A DNA stretch of 34,612 bases from an uncultured Verrucomicrobiota bacterium (GTDB taxonomy: Bacteria > Verrucomicrobiota > Verrucomicrobiia > Verrucomicrobiales > Verrucomicrobiaceae), in the NCBI GenBank assembly GCA_903848465.1, contig CAINGK010000102.1:1-34612 (forward strand), written 5' to 3'. Positions within the stretch are counted from its first letter, which is position 1. The number at the start of each line of letters is the position of its first letter. A program made the translations under genes and the position numbers. Positions 7,564-16,400 of the stretch are shown piece after piece. The notes beneath the pieces were generated by a model. That model saw only the letters and a list, made by a program, of their open reading frames with translations. It had not been told where the DNA came from and did no database searches.

Positions 7564-7938
7564 TTAGTAGGAGGTGCCGACGATTTCGTTGGCCATGGCA
7601 TTGATCCGCTCGATGACCTCATCCGCTTCTTCCTGGGTCACTCCCATGTCGAGCAGCGTCTCCACCAGATGTCCGGTAAAGCGGGCGAAATGCTGCTGGG
7701 TGATGCCGCGTCCATGGTGCGTGTGCGCCAGGGGGCAGCCGCTGTACTCGAGCGGTCCACCGGTGGCCATCACAAAGAACTCGTGCTGCATGGCATGCAG
7801 TTTCTCCAGTTCCGTGTGTTTGAAAAACGGTCCCAGTTCAGGATCGGCCAGCACACGGACATAAAAGGCAGGAATGAGAGCGGCGATCATGTCTGCGCCG
7901 CCGAGACGTTCATAGAGAGAAGGAAGAGGGGGCTTCAT
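7564..7938 (-). CDS. glbN: Truncated haemoglobin, group I (HbN-like)
   Basis: The 124-residue product matches group I 2/2 haemoglobins closely. It has LYERLGG at the start, AFYVRVLADPELGPFF with the B10 tyrosine (Y26), and Q51 at the position of the E11 distal residue. GGPLEYSG and THHGRGIT follow, where H74 corresponds to the haem-binding proximal histidine of the mycobacterial HbN motif VHQGRGIT. Such proteins bind O2 and NO, and HbN detoxifies NO. The reading frame extends 32 residues upstream, but the ATG at 7938 gives the usual family length. Its promoter must lie in the 158-base divergent region shared with the transporter at 8097. The DUF2490 barrel gene follows after eight bases. Confidence 0.93.
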   Translation of the reverse strand: MKPPLPSLYERLGGADMIAALIPAFYVRVLADPELGPFFKHTELEKLHAMQHEFFVMATGGPLEYSGCPLAHTHHGRGITQQHFARFTGHLVETLLDMGVTQEEADEVIERINAMANEIVGTSY

Positions 7939-8096
7939 GCCTGGCCTTAAAGCACAAACAAAGCCGTCATGCTGCGGCAACTTGGGTGCGAACAACGTAG
8001 GCGCAGCGAATGCCAGTAGCAGCATGGTGGGCACGCAAGAATGGTATACAAAACCAATGCGCCACAGGCATGAGTCATGCCTATGAAGAACGCCTC

Positions 8097-9764
8097 ATGT
8101 CATTCCTTCAGCAACTGCGTCAGGACAACTCGGTGGCCTGCGACCTGCTCATCCTGAGCCTGGTCATTCTCGCTGGTATCGGTCTGGGCAACATTCGTTT
8201 CCGGGGCGTCAAGCTCGGCACTGCGGGCGTGCTCTTCGCGGGTTTGGCGGCATCGCACTTTGGGTTGCGTCCAGAGACCGAGGTGGCGCACTTTCTGAAG
8301 GAGTTTGGACTCGTGCTCTTTGTGTTTGCACTGGGCATGCAGATGGGGCCGGGCTTCTTTGCCTCGCTGCGGCGGCAGGGGCGCTTGCTGAACTCCTACG
8401 CCGTCCTGCTGGTGGTTTTGGGGGCCGTTGTGGCCTTGGTCGGCGGTTGGATGTTTGACATGCCGCTGCCTGCGGTGGCAGGTTTATTCGCGGGTGCCAC
8501 CACCAACACCCCCGCACTCGGTGCCGCGCAGCAGGCGCTTGCTTCGGCCCATGCGGACCATGCCTTGGTCACGCTGCCGACGCTTTCCTATGCGGCGTCT
8601 TACCCACTGGCGATTGTCGGCATCATCATCTCACTCATCGTTCTACGCACCTGCTTCAAAGTGGACGTGACGCAGGAGGCGGAGCTTTTTCGGCAGGAGC
8701 AGGGTGCGGGCATCGAGCCGCTGCAACGCATGAACCTGCGCGTGGAGAATCCAAACCTCGAAGGCATCGCCATCGCCAACGTGCCCGCTATTCATGAAAC
8801 CAGGGTCGTCATCTCGCGGTATCGTTCCGCATTGGCGGCTGAAGTCACTGCCGCAACCCCGGAAACCACGTTGCATGTGGGCGATGTGATCATGGCTGTG
8901 GGCACTCAGGCGCATCTGGACCAGTTCCGTTTGGTCATTGGCAGTGTGAGTGAAGAGAACCTGATGAAAGCTCCTGGCAGGATCACCTACCGCCGCGTGG
9001 TGCTCACCAACAAACGCCTCCTCGGCAAAACGGTGCGCGAACTCGGTCTCGATCATTTCCATGGCGTCACCGTCACTCGCGTGAGTCGTGGCGATCTCAT
9101 CTTCACTGCGCTGCCCGATTTACGCCTCCAGTTTGGCGATATGCTCCAGCTCGTGGGCGATGACGACTCTCTCAACGCGGCCACGCTCAGGCTCGGCAAT
9201 GAGGTGCTGATGCTGCAAGAAACCAAGTTTGCCGCCATCTTCACCGGCATTCTTCTCGGCGTGCTACTCGGGCTTTACCCCATTCACATCGATGGTCTGC
9301 CTGCGCCGGTACGCCTGGGACTGGCCGGCGGGCCACTCATCGTCGCTATCCTGATGAGCCATCTCGGCCGTCTCGGCCCCATGGTGATGCACATGCCCAT
9401 CAATGCAAACCGCGCCCTGCGCGAGCTCGGCATCATCCTTTTCCTCGCCAGTGTGGGACTGCTCTCTGGTGAACATTTCGCTGCCACGGTTTTCTCAGCG
9501 CAGGGCCTGCATTGGGTACTGCTCGGCGTCCTCGTCACCATGCTGCCGCTGCTCATCGTGGGCTTCCTCGCACGCAAAATTCATCGCGTCAATTTCATGA
9601 CGCTCTGTGGCCTGCTCTCCGGTGGCATGACCGATCCGCCCGCGCTCGCCTTTGCCACCACCATGGCGCGCTGTGATTCCCCCGCAGTGGCCTACGCCAC
9701 GGTGTATCCGCTCACCATGCTGCTGCGCATCGTGGCGGCCCAAGTCATTGCCCAGCTTGCCTGA
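8097..9764 (+). CDS. YidE/AspT-type transporter with two RCK_C domains
   Basis: The 555-residue product has the duplicated-membrane-domain architecture of the aspartate:alanine antiporter family. A first membrane half (about residues 1-185) contains GATTNTPALGAAQQAL. Two central RCK_C (TrkA-C) regulatory domains follow at about residues 195-360. The second membrane half contains LSGGMTDPPALAFA, the counterpart of the first-half motif. Length is almost that of E. coli YidE (553 residues). The ATG at 8097 is chosen over upstream ATGs (8010, 8070) because MSFLQQLRQDNSVACDLLIL aligns from memory with the start of YidE-like proteins and GAAGAA precedes it at a suitable distance. The substrate is unknown; dicarboxylates or amino acids are plausible. 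It is divergent from the haemoglobin gene. Confidence 0.9.
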   Translation: MSFLQQLRQDNSVACDLLILSLVILAGIGLGNIRFRGVKLGTAGVLFAGLAASHFGLRPETEVAHFLKEFGLVLFVFALGMQMGPGFFASLRRQGRLLNSYAVLLVVLGAVVALVGGWMFDMPLPAVAGLFAGATTNTPALGAAQQALASAHADHALVTLPTLSYAASYPLAIVGIIISLIVLRTCFKVDVTQEAELFRQEQGAGIEPLQRMNLRVENPNLEGIAIANVPAIHETRVVISRYRSALAAEVTAATPETTLHVGDVIMAVGTQAHLDQFRLVIGSVSEENLMKAPGRITYRRVVLTNKRLLGKTVRELGLDHFHGVTVTRVSRGDLIFTALPDLRLQFGDMLQLVGDDDSLNAATLRLGNEVLMLQETKFAAIFTGILLGVLLGLYPIHIDGLPAPVRLGLAGGPLIVAILMSHLGRLGPMVMHMPINANRALRELGIILFLASVGLLSGEHFAATVFSAQGLHWVLLGVLVTMLPLLIVGFLARKIHRVNFMTLCGLLSGGMTDPPALAFATTMARCDSPAVAYATVYPLTMLLRIVAAQVIAQLA

Positions 9765-9838
9765 GGGGGGACGTTTCGAGCAACGCGCGTTGAAAAACAC
9801 AAGACATCCGGCGCACTTGGCGTTCTGTGCTGCCTGCC

Positions 9839-10783
9839 ATGAAGCCTGCCATTGTTTACCTTGCCACATTCCTGACCGCCTCTGCCTTCTTGTCTGCTGC
9901 GGATGCACCGCCACCTCCTCCTGCGGAAGTGAAGCTGCCGGACGGCCTGCCACAGGAACTCAAGGACAAGGCCGAGGAAATCAAAAAACGGCAGGCCTCC
10001 GCGCGTGACCTCATGCAGGAGGGCAAATTCCCCGAAGCCGAGAAGGTGCTGCGCGCCCTCATCGCCGATTTCAAGACCTTGTTCGGCCAGGACAATCCGC
10101 TGCTCCCGGCCTGCCAAGGAGCGCTGGGCTCCTGCCTGCGTGCGCAGGGCAGGGTGGTGGAGGCCGAGCCAGAATTCCGTGCTGCCTGGCAAGGGCACCT
10201 GAAGCACTCCGGCGCAGACAACGTGGAGACGCTGCGCTTCCACAATGCGCTGGTGGAAAACCTGCGCGAGGAGGGGAAACTGATCGAAGCCGAGAAGGAG
10301 ATTCGCGAAGTCGTCAAGGAGCAGGAACGGGTCTATGGGGCCGAACATCCCTCCACCCTGCTGAACCGTTGCAACCTTGCGGTCGTGCTCACGGATCTCC
10401 ATAAAAGCACCGAAGCCGTGAAGGAACTGCGGGAGGTCATCAAGCTCGACGATCGCGTGCTGGGTGTGTTTGCTCAGCCCACCATCATGGCCCATGGCTA
10501 TTTGGGCATCGCCCTGCGCGATGAAGGCAATCTGGCGGAGGCCGATAAGGAGTTCCGCGCTGTGCTCAGGTACTTGGACGTCAAACCAGGGAAGGACCAT
10601 CCCGACACGCTGACCTTCCGCTATCATTTTGCCCTGTGCCTGACTCTGGAAAAGAAAAACGCCGAGGCACTCAAAGAAGCCACCGAGGCCCTCGCGGCCG
10701 CAAAGAACAAACACGGCGACGATCATCCCAACACGAAAGAGCTGCGGCAGTTGGTCACGAACCTCGAAGCCTTGCCCAAGTGA
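9839..10783 (+). CDS. Secreted tetratricopeptide-repeat protein (kinesin-light-chain-like TPRs)
   Basis: The product is 314 residues. A signal peptide (MKPAIVYLATFLTASAFLSA) leads to the short proline run APPPPPAE. TPR units with the 42-residue kinesin-light-chain/NB-ARC-associated spacing then fill the rest. Typical pieces are GKFPEAEKVLRALI, GRVVEAEPEFRAAW, GKLIEAEKEIREVV, STEAVKELREVI and GNLAEADKEFRAVL, with connecting G-x-D-(H/N)-P-x-T segments. Such repeats bind protein partners, probably in the periplasm here. The ATG at 9839 is preferred over the one at 9827 because it begins the signal peptide directly. It sits 74 bases downstream of the transporter gene and could be read through from it. 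No specific role can be given. Confidence 0.88.
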   Translation: MKPAIVYLATFLTASAFLSAADAPPPPPAEVKLPDGLPQELKDKAEEIKKRQASARDLMQEGKFPEAEKVLRALIADFKTLFGQDNPLLPACQGALGSCLRAQGRVVEAEPEFRAAWQGHLKHSGADNVETLRFHNALVENLREEGKLIEAEKEIREVVKEQERVYGAEHPSTLLNRCNLAVVLTDLHKSTEAVKELREVIKLDDRVLGVFAQPTIMAHGYLGIALRDEGNLAEADKEFRAVLRYLDVKPGKDHPDTLTFRYHFALCLTLEKKNAEALKEATEALAAAKNKHGDDHPNTKELRQLVTNLEALPK

Positions 10784-10860
10784 GGTGCATCACACAAAGG
10801 GCACGCAGTCAAACTGCGGCACGCTGATTCGCCTCTTTTACCGCGCCAACATTCCCTGGC

Positions 10861-10896
10861 ATAAAAAAGCGGATGCCATTTCGCAATGGCATCCGC
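10861..10896 (-). terminator. Rho-independent terminator of the DUF4142 gene
   Basis: A perfect 12-base stem (10869-10880 with 10885-10896) encloses the four-base loop TCGC. On the minus strand it is followed by a T tract (10863-10868 read in reverse). It lies 20 bases past the minus-strand stop at 10916, correctly oriented for that gene. Confidence 0.88.
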
Positions 10897-10915
10897 AGTG
10901 GTGGTCAGGTGGGGC

Positions 10916-11443
10916 TTACTTCGCGGCGAGCGAGACGGCCGTGGCGTGGTGCGCCTTGAGCACGGGGATCGTCTTGTCCACGACGAGCTTCAGCTCCTTG
11001 TCCTTGTGGTCTTTGGAGGCCTGCTCGTAGCTGCTGATGTGTGACTGATGATGATCAGTAACCGTGGCCAGGAACTCTTTGTCGAACTCCAAGCCCGTGG
11101 CGGTTTCAAGCTTCTTCAGCGTCGCCGTCTGCGCGGGGGTGATCTCCTTACTCAGCATGACATGCTGTGTGGCGGCCAGTTGCTTGAGTTCCTTGTTCAG
11201 CGTCTTGTGGTCAGTGACCAGCGTTGCTGCAAAGGCTTTGACGTTGGCGTTCTCAGATTTCTTGACGGCGAGCTGTGCGATCTCCGTTTCTGCATGGCTG
11301 TCGATGGCGGCGGTTTGGATGAACTTGGATTCGGCGCTCGTGATCGGGATAGCCTTGTCTTCGGCCTGGGTGGTGCTGAGGAAAAGCACGCCGCACAAGG
11401 CGAGCGTGACGGTGGGCAGGAAGGAGGTGGTGATGTATTTCAT
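10916..11443 (-). CDS. DUF4142-domain secreted protein
   Basis: The 175-residue product has a signal peptide (about residues 1-27, ending STTQA before EDKAI). A helical DUF4142 domain follows. The characteristic pieces are SAESKFIQTAAIDSHAETEIAQLA, NVKAFAATLVTDH, FDKEFLATVTDHHQSHISSYEQAS and LVVDKTIPVLKAHHATA, rich in histidine. DUF4142 proteins are periplasmic four-helix proteins often linked to envelope stress; a ferritin-like or metal-related role has been suggested but is not settled. The gene appears monocistronic, with its own terminator 20 bases downstream. Confidence 0.9.
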   Translation of the reverse strand: MKYITTSFLPTVTLALCGVLFLSTTQAEDKAIPITSAESKFIQTAAIDSHAETEIAQLAVKKSENANVKAFAATLVTDHKTLNKELKQLAATQHVMLSKEITPAQTATLKKLETATGLEFDKEFLATVTDHHQSHISSYEQASKDHKDKELKLVVDKTIPVLKAHHATAVSLAAK

Positions 11444-11573
11444 GAGGTTGGCGGGTGGTTGTTGGGTTATTTGGATGGAGCCTTGTTGGCTTCATCTGTC
11501 CCAGGTTAGAACCCGCACCCCGCCCTTGCCATGGGGTCAAAACCCCAAACTCACAGAGTGAGTCTAGCCGCCC

Positions 11574-12626
11574 TCAAAACAACTCCATCTGCCCACCCGG
11601 ATCACGCGGACGGCGGAACGCTGCGGCGCTGACTTCCGGCCTACGGTGCAGCATGCCAGCGCGTTTGATGGAAACCCGAAACATCGCGGCGATCTGCTCT
11701 GACCAGACGCCCACGCCTTTGAGGCGTTTGCCGAATTCGCCGTGGGAAAGGGTTTGGCCTTGGGTCTCTTCGATGCGGCTGAGGATCTTGTCGCGCATGC
11801 CGGGGAAGTGCAGGTCGAGCCAGGTGCTGAAGATGTCCTTCACGGCGAAGGGCAGGCGCACGACGGTGTATCCGGCAAACTGCGCCCCGGCGGCGCGGGC
11901 GGCTTCGATGAGCGCGGGGATTTCGGAGTCGTTCAGGCCGGGGATGATCGGCGCGGTGGAGACACCCACGGGGACTCCGGCCTCATGCAGAATGCGGATG
12001 GCCTCCAGGCGCATCTTGGGCGAGGAGGCGCGCGGTTCCAGCTTGCGGGCGAGGTCGGGATCGAGCGTGGTGATGGAGATGTAAACGGAGGTGGCGGAAT
12101 GGCGGGCGAGTTCGGCAAGGAGATCGACATCCCGCGTGATGAGATGATTCTTGGTGATGAGCACCACGGGATGGCGGCACTCCGCGAGGACTTCCAGGCA
12201 GCCACGGGTGATGCGCAGCTTTTTCTCGATGGGCTGATACGGATCGGTCACGCCGCTGAGGGACAGTGTCTCCGGCTTGTAGCTGGGCTTGAGCAATTCA
12301 GCGCGCAGGAGGGCAGGGGCGTTTTCCTTGACCATGATGCGGGATTCAAAATCCACCCCGGCGGAGAAGCCGAGGTACTCGTGCGTGGGCCGGGCGTAGC
12401 AGTAGGCGCAGCCGTGCTCGCAGCCACGGTAGGGATTCAAGCTGGCCTCAAAGGGGAGGTCGGGGCTGCTGTTGCGCGAGATGATGGTGGAGGAGTGATC
12501 GCGCAGGAACTTGGTGGCGACTTTCTCCGGCGCTTCACCGGGATCGTAGTCCACATGCAACTCTGCGAACCTCTGCTCGGGGTTCAGCGCCGAGCCACGT
12601 CCGTGGATGCCTTGAGGCGTCTGCAT
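11574..12626 (-). CDS. Radical SAM protein of the PA0069 / SplB-like family
   Basis: The 350-residue product carries the radical SAM cluster motif C-x3-C-x2-C as C69-EHG-C73-AY-C76 in NPYRGCEHGCAYCYARPTHE. The segments LSGVTDPYQPIEKK, TRGCLEVL, ITKNHLITRD and STAPIIPGLND are typical of the PA0069-like group of SplB-related enzymes. It ends GGQMELF; this C-terminal signature recurs in that group. The reaction is unknown; relationship to spore photoproduct lyase suggests nucleic-acid repair or modification, which is inference. Its start lies 18 bases after the stop of the parA gene, so it is probably the second gene of that operon. Confidence 0.9.
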   Translation of the reverse strand: MQTPQGIHGRGSALNPEQRFAELHVDYDPGEAPEKVATKFLRDHSSTIISRNSSPDLPFEASLNPYRGCEHGCAYCYARPTHEYLGFSAGVDFESRIMVKENAPALLRAELLKPSYKPETLSLSGVTDPYQPIEKKLRITRGCLEVLAECRHPVVLITKNHLITRDVDLLAELARHSATSVYISITTLDPDLARKLEPRASSPKMRLEAIRILHEAGVPVGVSTAPIIPGLNDSEIPALIEAARAAGAQFAGYTVVRLPFAVKDIFSTWLDLHFPGMRDKILSRIEETQGQTLSHGEFGKRLKGVGVWSEQIAAMFRVSIKRAGMLHRRPEVSAAAFRRPRDPGGQMELF

Positions 12627-12644
12627 GACACCGGCAACGTTGGT

Positions 12645-13445
12645 TTAAACCGCGACAGCCGGGGCGGGGGCAGGGACCAGCGCACGACGCGCCAGGAATT
12701 CCTCTGCCAGTGCCCGGTAGGCCTGCGCACCACGCCCGGAGGGTTCGTACTCGATGATGCTCTTGCCAAAGCTGGGGGCCTCGCCAAGGCGCACGGTGCG
12801 CGGGATTAGCGTCTGGTAGCAGGTCTCGGCGAAGTAATTGCGCACGTCATTGACGACCTGGTTCGCCAGATTGGCGCGGCTGTCGTACATAGTCATGACG
12901 ATGCCTTCGAGGAGCAGGTTTGGATTGGCCCCGCAGTCGCGGATCTGCTGCACGACATTGACGATCTTGGACAGACCTTCGAGGCCGAAGTACTCGCACT
13001 GAATGGGCACGATCAGTTCATCCGCCGCCGCCAGGGCACCCGTCATGAGCACGCCGAGGGAGGGTGGGGTGTCCAGGATGGCGTAGTCAAAATGGCCGGA
13101 GTCGCGCAGCGGGGCCAGCACCTCCCGCAGGCGGGCCATGTGGTTGCCGGCTTGGGCGAGCTCGATTTCACAACCGGCCAGCTCTTGATGCGAGCGGATG
13201 ATGGAAAGGTTTGGCAGGCGCGTGCTGCGGATGGCCAGTCGTGGGTCGGTGCCTTCCACCAGGGCGGAGTAGAGACTGCCGCCGTCTTCCTGGGCTAGGC
13301 CCAGTCCGCTGGTGGCGTTTGCCTGTGGGTCGAGATCCACCAACAGCACCCGCACCCCACTCTGGGTGAGGCACGCGGCGAGGTTCAAAGCGGTCGTCGT
13401 TTTACCGACGCCGCCTTTCTGGTTGGAAATGGCGACAATCCTCAT
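12645..13445 (-). CDS. parA: ParA/Soj family ATPase
   Basis: The 266-residue product starts MRIVAISNQKGGVGKTTTALN, giving the deviant Walker A box KGGVGKTT with K10 and K15. It continues with the Walker A' region LLVDLDPQANATSGLG and the Walker B region YAILDTPPSLGVLM. The segment VPIQCEYFGLEGLSKI is typical of chromosomal ParA/Soj proteins. These ATPases move DNA or protein cargo over the nucleoid in chromosome or plasmid segregation. The reading frame could start 14 residues earlier (13487), but the ATG at 13445 gives the family's usual N-terminus. No parB gene or parS-like site was recognised nearby, so either parB lies elsewhere or the protein serves another cargo. It is divergent from the SNF2 helicase with 53 bases between start codons. 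Confidence 0.93.
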   Translation of the reverse strand: MRIVAISNQKGGVGKTTTALNLAACLTQSGVRVLLVDLDPQANATSGLGLAQEDGGSLYSALVEGTDPRLAIRSTRLPNLSIIRSHQELAGCEIELAQAGNHMARLREVLAPLRDSGHFDYAILDTPPSLGVLMTGALAAADELIVPIQCEYFGLEGLSKIVNVVQQIRDCGANPNLLLEGIVMTMYDSRANLANQVVNDVRNYFAETCYQTLIPRTVRLGEAPSFGKSIIEYEPSGRGAQAYRALAEEFLARRALVPAPAPAVAV

Positions 13446-13498
13446 AGGTACTTTGGCACTGGACTTTGCAGATAAACCATGGGACACGCCAGCACGAA

Positions 13499-16400
13499 AT
13501 GGAAATCACAGAGAAATGGCTCGGAGAAATCGGTGGATGGGCGGTGATGAAGTCCGCACGCTCCTTGGTGGACGCCGGTTTGGCGGTCGTCACCAGCAGC
13601 GCTGATGGCATGATCCGTGGCACGGCGGGGTCTGGAAAGATGAAATTCACCACCGGCCTGCGCATCCGCACTTCATCGGACGTGGAGAATCTCTGCACCT
13701 GCCCGCACTCCCGACGCAGCGGTCAGATGTGCGAGCACGCCCTGGCCGTGGCCCTGGCCCATGTGCGGGAGCAAAGCGGTGCCAGGCCACGTTCCGGCGG
13801 ATCGGGTATTGTAGTCCCGCCTTTAGGCGGTTCCGGCGGTCTGCGTCCCCCACCAGCCGGTTCTGGAGCGAGCGGAGAGGCAGGTGCTGGCGGAGCTTCC
13901 GGACCGGCTAAAGCCGGGACTACAATACCCAGAACTCCGCTGAAGATCGCGGGGCGTTACTCGCTCTACCTGCCGGAACCTCTCCTGCTGGGGCAGGTCC
14001 GGGAGCCATTTGGGGTCTTCGTGAAGTTTGAAGCGGGCGGCGAGGGCGAGTCGTCCCTGTTCGCGGCCTGGCTGGCCGGGCAGGGGATCAAGCAGCCGCA
14101 GAGCCTGCCGATCTCGCTGAAGGGGGAAAGTTTGAACACCTTCCTCGAAACGCTGGCGGAGCATCCCCGTGTGTTTGTCGGCAAGCCCAACGGTCAGGAG
14201 CGGGCGCTGCATGTGGCTCCCGAGCGGGTACGGCTGCCGCTGGTGGTTGAGTCCGTCGATGCCCAAACTGTGCGCCTCAAGCTGGAAGGCGGCCACCAGC
14301 GCCATGTCATGGGCGCTTGGTGGATCTGTCAGGAGACCGCTTCTCTGTTCCGCCATTTGGCCGACACTCCCGCCCTGACCAGCTTGGCAGGCGAACTGAG
14401 CAAGACCGCAGTCATCCGCCCGCTGCGCTGGCTGGCGGAGCAGGGGGAGACTTTGGGCGAGTGCTTCCAGATGGAACTGCGCGGCGCAGGACTGGAGAAA
14501 TTCCACGTCGCCCCGGTGCCCTGTGAGTTCGAAATCCAGCTCGATGGCTCGCTCCAGGTGGTGGATGCGAAACTTTTAGCGCGTTACAATTCACATCAGT
14601 GGCCAGTGCGCCATTTAGACGATAAACATTCAATCTTCCCCATTCAGGATGAATCGAATGGATTTGTATTTTACGTGCAAAACATTGAGGCTGAATTCCG
14701 TCTTTTGCGCCGTTTGGAGGGCCTGGGATTTAAGCCCGAGGGGCAAGTCTGGCGACTGCAGGGCAGTGAAAATGTCCTCCGTTTCTACGCCTCCGAGTTG
14801 CCGCTGCTGCGTGACGTTGCCACCGTTACAGAAGGTGAGCGCTGGCGCTCCGCCACGCGGGGTATCCAGCGCATCGCGCCGAAGACCAAGTTCATCCCGC
14901 CCGCAGGCCAGATGGGCAGCGGGGGCGACTGGCTCAGCATGGAGTTCGCCTATGAGTCCACCGACGGCTTCCGCCTGCCGCGTGCCGAGGTGTTGCGGTT
15001 GGTGCGCTCTGGCCAGAGATCGGTCCAGGGGGCAAATGGGAAGCGTTACATTCTCGACATCGCGGCAGTGGATGACCTGGAGGAGTCGCTGCGGGATGTG
15101 CCGCTGGTACTGACCCCCGAAGGTGCCCGCGTGCATGGTGCCCATGCGGCCTACTTTGGCGATGAGGCGGCTGGTGGTAGCGATGTCAGCGTTACAAGTA
15201 GTGAGGTGCAGGCCGAGATCGGCGATCTGGCGGGCATGCTGCGCCCTTACCAAATGGAAGGCGTCTGCTGGATGACCTCCCGCATTCTCCGTGGCCGTGG
15301 CGGCATCTTGGCCGATGAGATGGGCCTGGGCAAAACCGTCCAGAGCATCGCCGTGGCTCTCTTCCTCAAACAGCGGAAAGGGGACCAATGCGGCCCGGTG
15401 ATCGTGGTCTGCCCCAAATCCCTGCTGGGGAATTGGCAGGCCGAGTTTGAGCGCTTCGCCCCCACCCTGAAGGTGCTCCAAATCCAGGGCGCAGGCCGCG
15501 AAAAGGCGCTGAGTACGATCCCCGCTTTTGACGTGATATTAACCTCTTATCAATTGATCATCAGAGACATCAAGCATTACCAAGCGATTCGTTTTGGTTT
15601 GATTCTCTTGGACGAAGCCAGCTTCATCCGCAATCCCGACACCGACGCCGCCAAGACCCTTCGCAGCCTGAATTGTAACGGTCGGATCGCCCTGACTGGG
15701 ACGCCGCTGGAGAACGGCGTGCGGGATTTGTGGTCCATCTTCCACTTCGCCCTGCCGGGGTATCTGGGGAACCAGAGCAGCTTCAAAGAGCGCTTTGAAA
15801 GCCCCATCCAGTCCGGCCTGGACCTGCCCGCAGGCCGCGACGCCGCCCAGCGCTTGCAGAAACTGACTCTGCCGTTCTTCCTCCGCCGCACCAAACGCCA
15901 GGTGCTCAAAGACCTGCCCGAGAAAATCGAGCAGGTGCTCTGGTGTACCCCCAGCGCCGCGCAGAGCGAATTCTACCGCAAGATCCTCGAAGAGGGCCGC
16001 GAGGAGATCAAAGCCGCCCGCCGCCGCTCCGGCCAGAACGGGGCCAAGATGACCATGTTCACCGTGCTGCTGCGCCTGCGCCAAGTCTGCTGCGATTTGC
16101 GCCTCACTGGCGTCCACGCCGATGCCTTGAAAGGCCTAGATCAGGAAGACCTTTCCGGCAAATGGCCCGCGCTGCTCGGGCAGATCGAGTCTGTGATGGA
16201 GTCCGGCGGCAAGCTGCTCGTCTTCAGCCAGTTTGTGAAGTTTTTGCACCTGATGCGCGACCACCTGAAGGCCGAAAAACTCGACCACGCCTACCTCGAC
16301 GGCAGCAGCCAGGACCGCTCCGCCCAGGTGGCGCGCTTCCAGAAAGACCCGAACTGCCGCATCTTCCTCATCAGCCTCAAGGCCGGCGGCTACGGTCTCA

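Noticed and set aside
11742..12809. 355-codon plus-strand frame opposite the radical SAM and parA genes
   Set aside because: It crosses two genes with clear catalytic motifs on the other strand and has the Gly/Asp-rich composition of an antisense shadow.
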